Shown one piece after another: positions 62,727-64,000 of a DNA stretch of 64,000 nucleotides. This DNA comes from NCEH01 sp002257205 (GTDB taxonomy: Bacteria; Pseudomonadota; Alphaproteobacteria; Rhizobiales; Xanthobacteraceae), in the NCBI RefSeq assembly GCF_043195105.1, contig NZ_JBAFWO010000003.1. The stretch is one strand, 5' to 3'. The first letter of the stretch is position 1. Each line of letters begins with the position of its first letter. The notes beneath the pieces are model-generated. The model saw nothing but the letters and a program-made list of their open reading frames with translations, searched no databases and was not told the origin of the DNA. A program made the translations under genes and the position numbers.

Positions 62727-63599
62727 TCAGTTGGCCGCATCCGCGAGCACAAGCGTGCCAGTGGCCGGCGCTTGCACCGTTTGGATGGACGCGGGCGCCG
62801 CCGAGAACTTCTGCTTGGCCTGGGCGATCCAGGCATCGAATTCGGCCTGGCTCACCACCCGCACCGCGATCGGCATGAAGGCATGGTCGCGGCCGCACAA
62901 TTCCGAGCACTGGCCGTAATAAACGCCTTCCTTGGTGGCCTTGAACCAGGATTCGTTCAGGCGTCCCGGCAAGGCGTCGATCTTCACGCCGAAGGAGGGT
63001 ACCGCGAAGGAATGAATCACGTCGGCGGCGGTCACCTGGATGCGCACGGTCTTGTTGACCGGCACGATCACTTCATTGTCCACCGCCAGGAGGCGCGGCT
63101 GACCGGCCTTCAGGTCCTTTTCCGGGATCATCAGCGAATCGAAGCCGAACCCGCCGTTATCGGGATATTCATAGGACCAGTACCACTGGTGGCCCGTGAC
63201 CTTCACGGTCATGTCCGCCGGCGGAATGTTCAGCTCCAGATGGAGCAGGCGGAACGAGGGGATCGCGATCGCGACCAGGATCATCACCGGGGCGACGGTC
63301 CAGATGACCTCGATCAGCGTGTTGTGGGAGGTCTTGGAGGGAACCGGATTTGCCCGCTCGTTAAAGCGGACCATCACGATCGCCAGCAGCACCATCACGA
63401 ACAGCACGATGGCGACGATGATGGCGAGCACGAAATTATTGAACGAATGGATGCTGGCCATCACCGGCGTCGCGGCATCCTGGAGGCCGATCTGCCAATC
63501 GGACGGCTGGCCCATACCGGCCCACGCAGCCGAGCTCAGCGAAATCGCGGCGACCATCGCGGCCACGGCGAGAGCACCGGTGCGAATGAACGAAATCAT
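62727..63599 (-). CDS. ctaC: Cytochrome c oxidase subunit II (CuA)
   Basis: 290 aa. Signal peptide about residues 1-27 (SSAAWA), two helices (about 52-78 and 95-117), then a cupredoxin domain. CuA ligands are His196, Cys231, Glu233, Cys235, His239 and Met242 (CSELCGRDHAFM); the aromatic electron-entry stretch GHQWYWSYEYP is present. It accepts electrons from cytochrome c. First gene of the oxidase operon; an FNR/FixK-like box lies about 100 bp upstream. Confidence 0.98.
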   Translation of the reverse strand: MISFIRTGALAVAAMVAAISLSSAAWAGMGQPSDWQIGLQDAATPVMASIHSFNNFVLAIIVAIVLFVMVLLAIVMVRFNERANPVPSKTSHNTLIEVIWTVAPVMILVAIAIPSFRLLHLELNIPPADMTVKVTGHQWYWSYEYPDNGGFGFDSLMIPEKDLKAGQPRLLAVDNEVIVPVNKTVRIQVTAADVIHSFAVPSFGVKIDALPGRLNESWFKATKEGVYYGQCSELCGRDHAFMPIAVRVVSQAEFDAWIAQAKQKFSAAPASIQTVQAPATGTLVLADAAN

Positions 63600-63699
63600 G
63601 GTAATCTGCTCTCCCTGCGCGGCGCCGTCGCTACCGCAAGCGCAGCGGTGATCGGTAGTTGGCGAACGCCGTAAGCACGCCCGGTTGGCCGGCGCATTC

Positions 63700-63713
63700 T
63701 TGACTTAAATCAA
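63700..63713 (-). promoter_or_regulatory. FNR/FixK-type box upstream of ctaC
   Basis: The minus strand reads TTGAT-TTAA-GTCAA, matching the TTGAT-N4-ATCAA / TTGAC consensus of the FNR/FixK/Anr family except for one allowed change. Its centre is about 107 bp upstream of the ctaC ATG, as expected for a -41.5 activator site with a leader of about 65 nt, or for a repressing site. The rest of 63600-64000 (401 bp) contains no supported gene. Confidence 0.55.
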
Positions 63714-64000
63714 ACACAAATCACCGGACCCCGCAATTGCGGCGCACAGGCGCACGATGCGACACAAGGTCGGACTCCCCCCTTCGCCAACGTGCCGGCA
63801 AAAGAATTCCACGACCGGATGTCCGCCCGCCCGGAAGCCGGACATGGGCCATTCGCGCCCACCGGAGCGGGCCGGCGGCCCTTGGCCCTGCCCTTCTCCA
63901 TCAATTCTCCGTTTTATTCCGCAAAGCGCCGCCGCATTCTTGACATGGACGGTCAGCCTTTTAAGCCAAAACGCACGGGCGGCACGCTACGCCCGCATTT

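Noticed and set aside
63710..63904. 64-codon minus-strand frame upstream of ctaC
   Set aside because: Lies over the FNR-like box and promoter region, with Cys/Arg-rich sequence and no family resemblance.

Overview
The window is GC-rich and densely coded, with long open frames antisense to many real genes. It looks like chromosomal DNA of an alphaproteobacterium, most likely in the Hyphomicrobiales and near the Xanthobacteraceae/Nitrobacteraceae. The basis for this is inference: the aa3 oxidase gene order ctaC-ctaD-ctaB-coxF-ctaG-ctaE-DUF983-surf1, an NDUFS4-like complex I accessory subunit, a class II DAHP synthase, an IalB-family protein, and several TRAP and Liv transport operons. I see no integrase, transposase, phage gene or CRISPR array.

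Layout. 1-9.3 kb holds mixed housekeeping and small genes: a sulfotransferase, tRNA-Arg(TCT), the complex I accessory subunit, two small secreted proteins, a two-winged-helix protein, a ring-cleaving dioxygenase/esterase pair of the quinone-detoxification type, a GNAT protein, class II DAHP synthase and an Rrf2 regulator. 9.3-11.7 kb holds a VOC protein, an Asp-box beta-propeller protein and a MoaD/ThiS-like ubiquitin fold ending in Gly-Gly. 11.8-28.3 kb is a surface locus read entirely on the minus strand. It has a small AT-rich gene, a YadA-type trimeric autotransporter, an IalB-family protein and a one-TM protein, followed by a 3,542-residue glycine-rich classical autotransporter and a TIGR03032-family protein. 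28.6-32 kb holds tRNA-Ser(GCT), DUF6165, a TPR/GT9-like protein and a Ure2p-like GST. 32.3-36 kb holds a TRAP transporter (dctPQM) and a DUF488 protein; 36-37.3 kb holds an MFS carrier.

37.4-47.4 kb is a molybdenum hydroxylase region. It contains coxS-coxL-coxM-coxD-coxE with a form II (AYRGAGR) large subunit, plus XdhC-type proteins and a MoeA-like/MocA-like fusion for cofactor handling, with a radical-SAM EpmB/KamA-like gene between them. 47.8-53.5 kb is a complete branched-chain amino-acid ABC transporter operon (livHMGF, a small membrane protein, livK) ending in a strong terminator. 53.5-56.7 kb holds a GST, CcdA, a P1-family self-processing peptidase and a membrane protein. 56.7-63.6 kb is the cytochrome aa3 oxidase operon, with a near-consensus FNR/FixK-type box upstream of ctaC.

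The most unusual parts are (i) the 16-kb surface locus, whose giant autotransporter carries a clear five-unit higher-order repeat of about 320 residues and appears to be co-transcribed with a TIGR03032 protein, and (ii) the pairing of a di-glycine ubiquitin-like protein with a six-Asp-box propeller.
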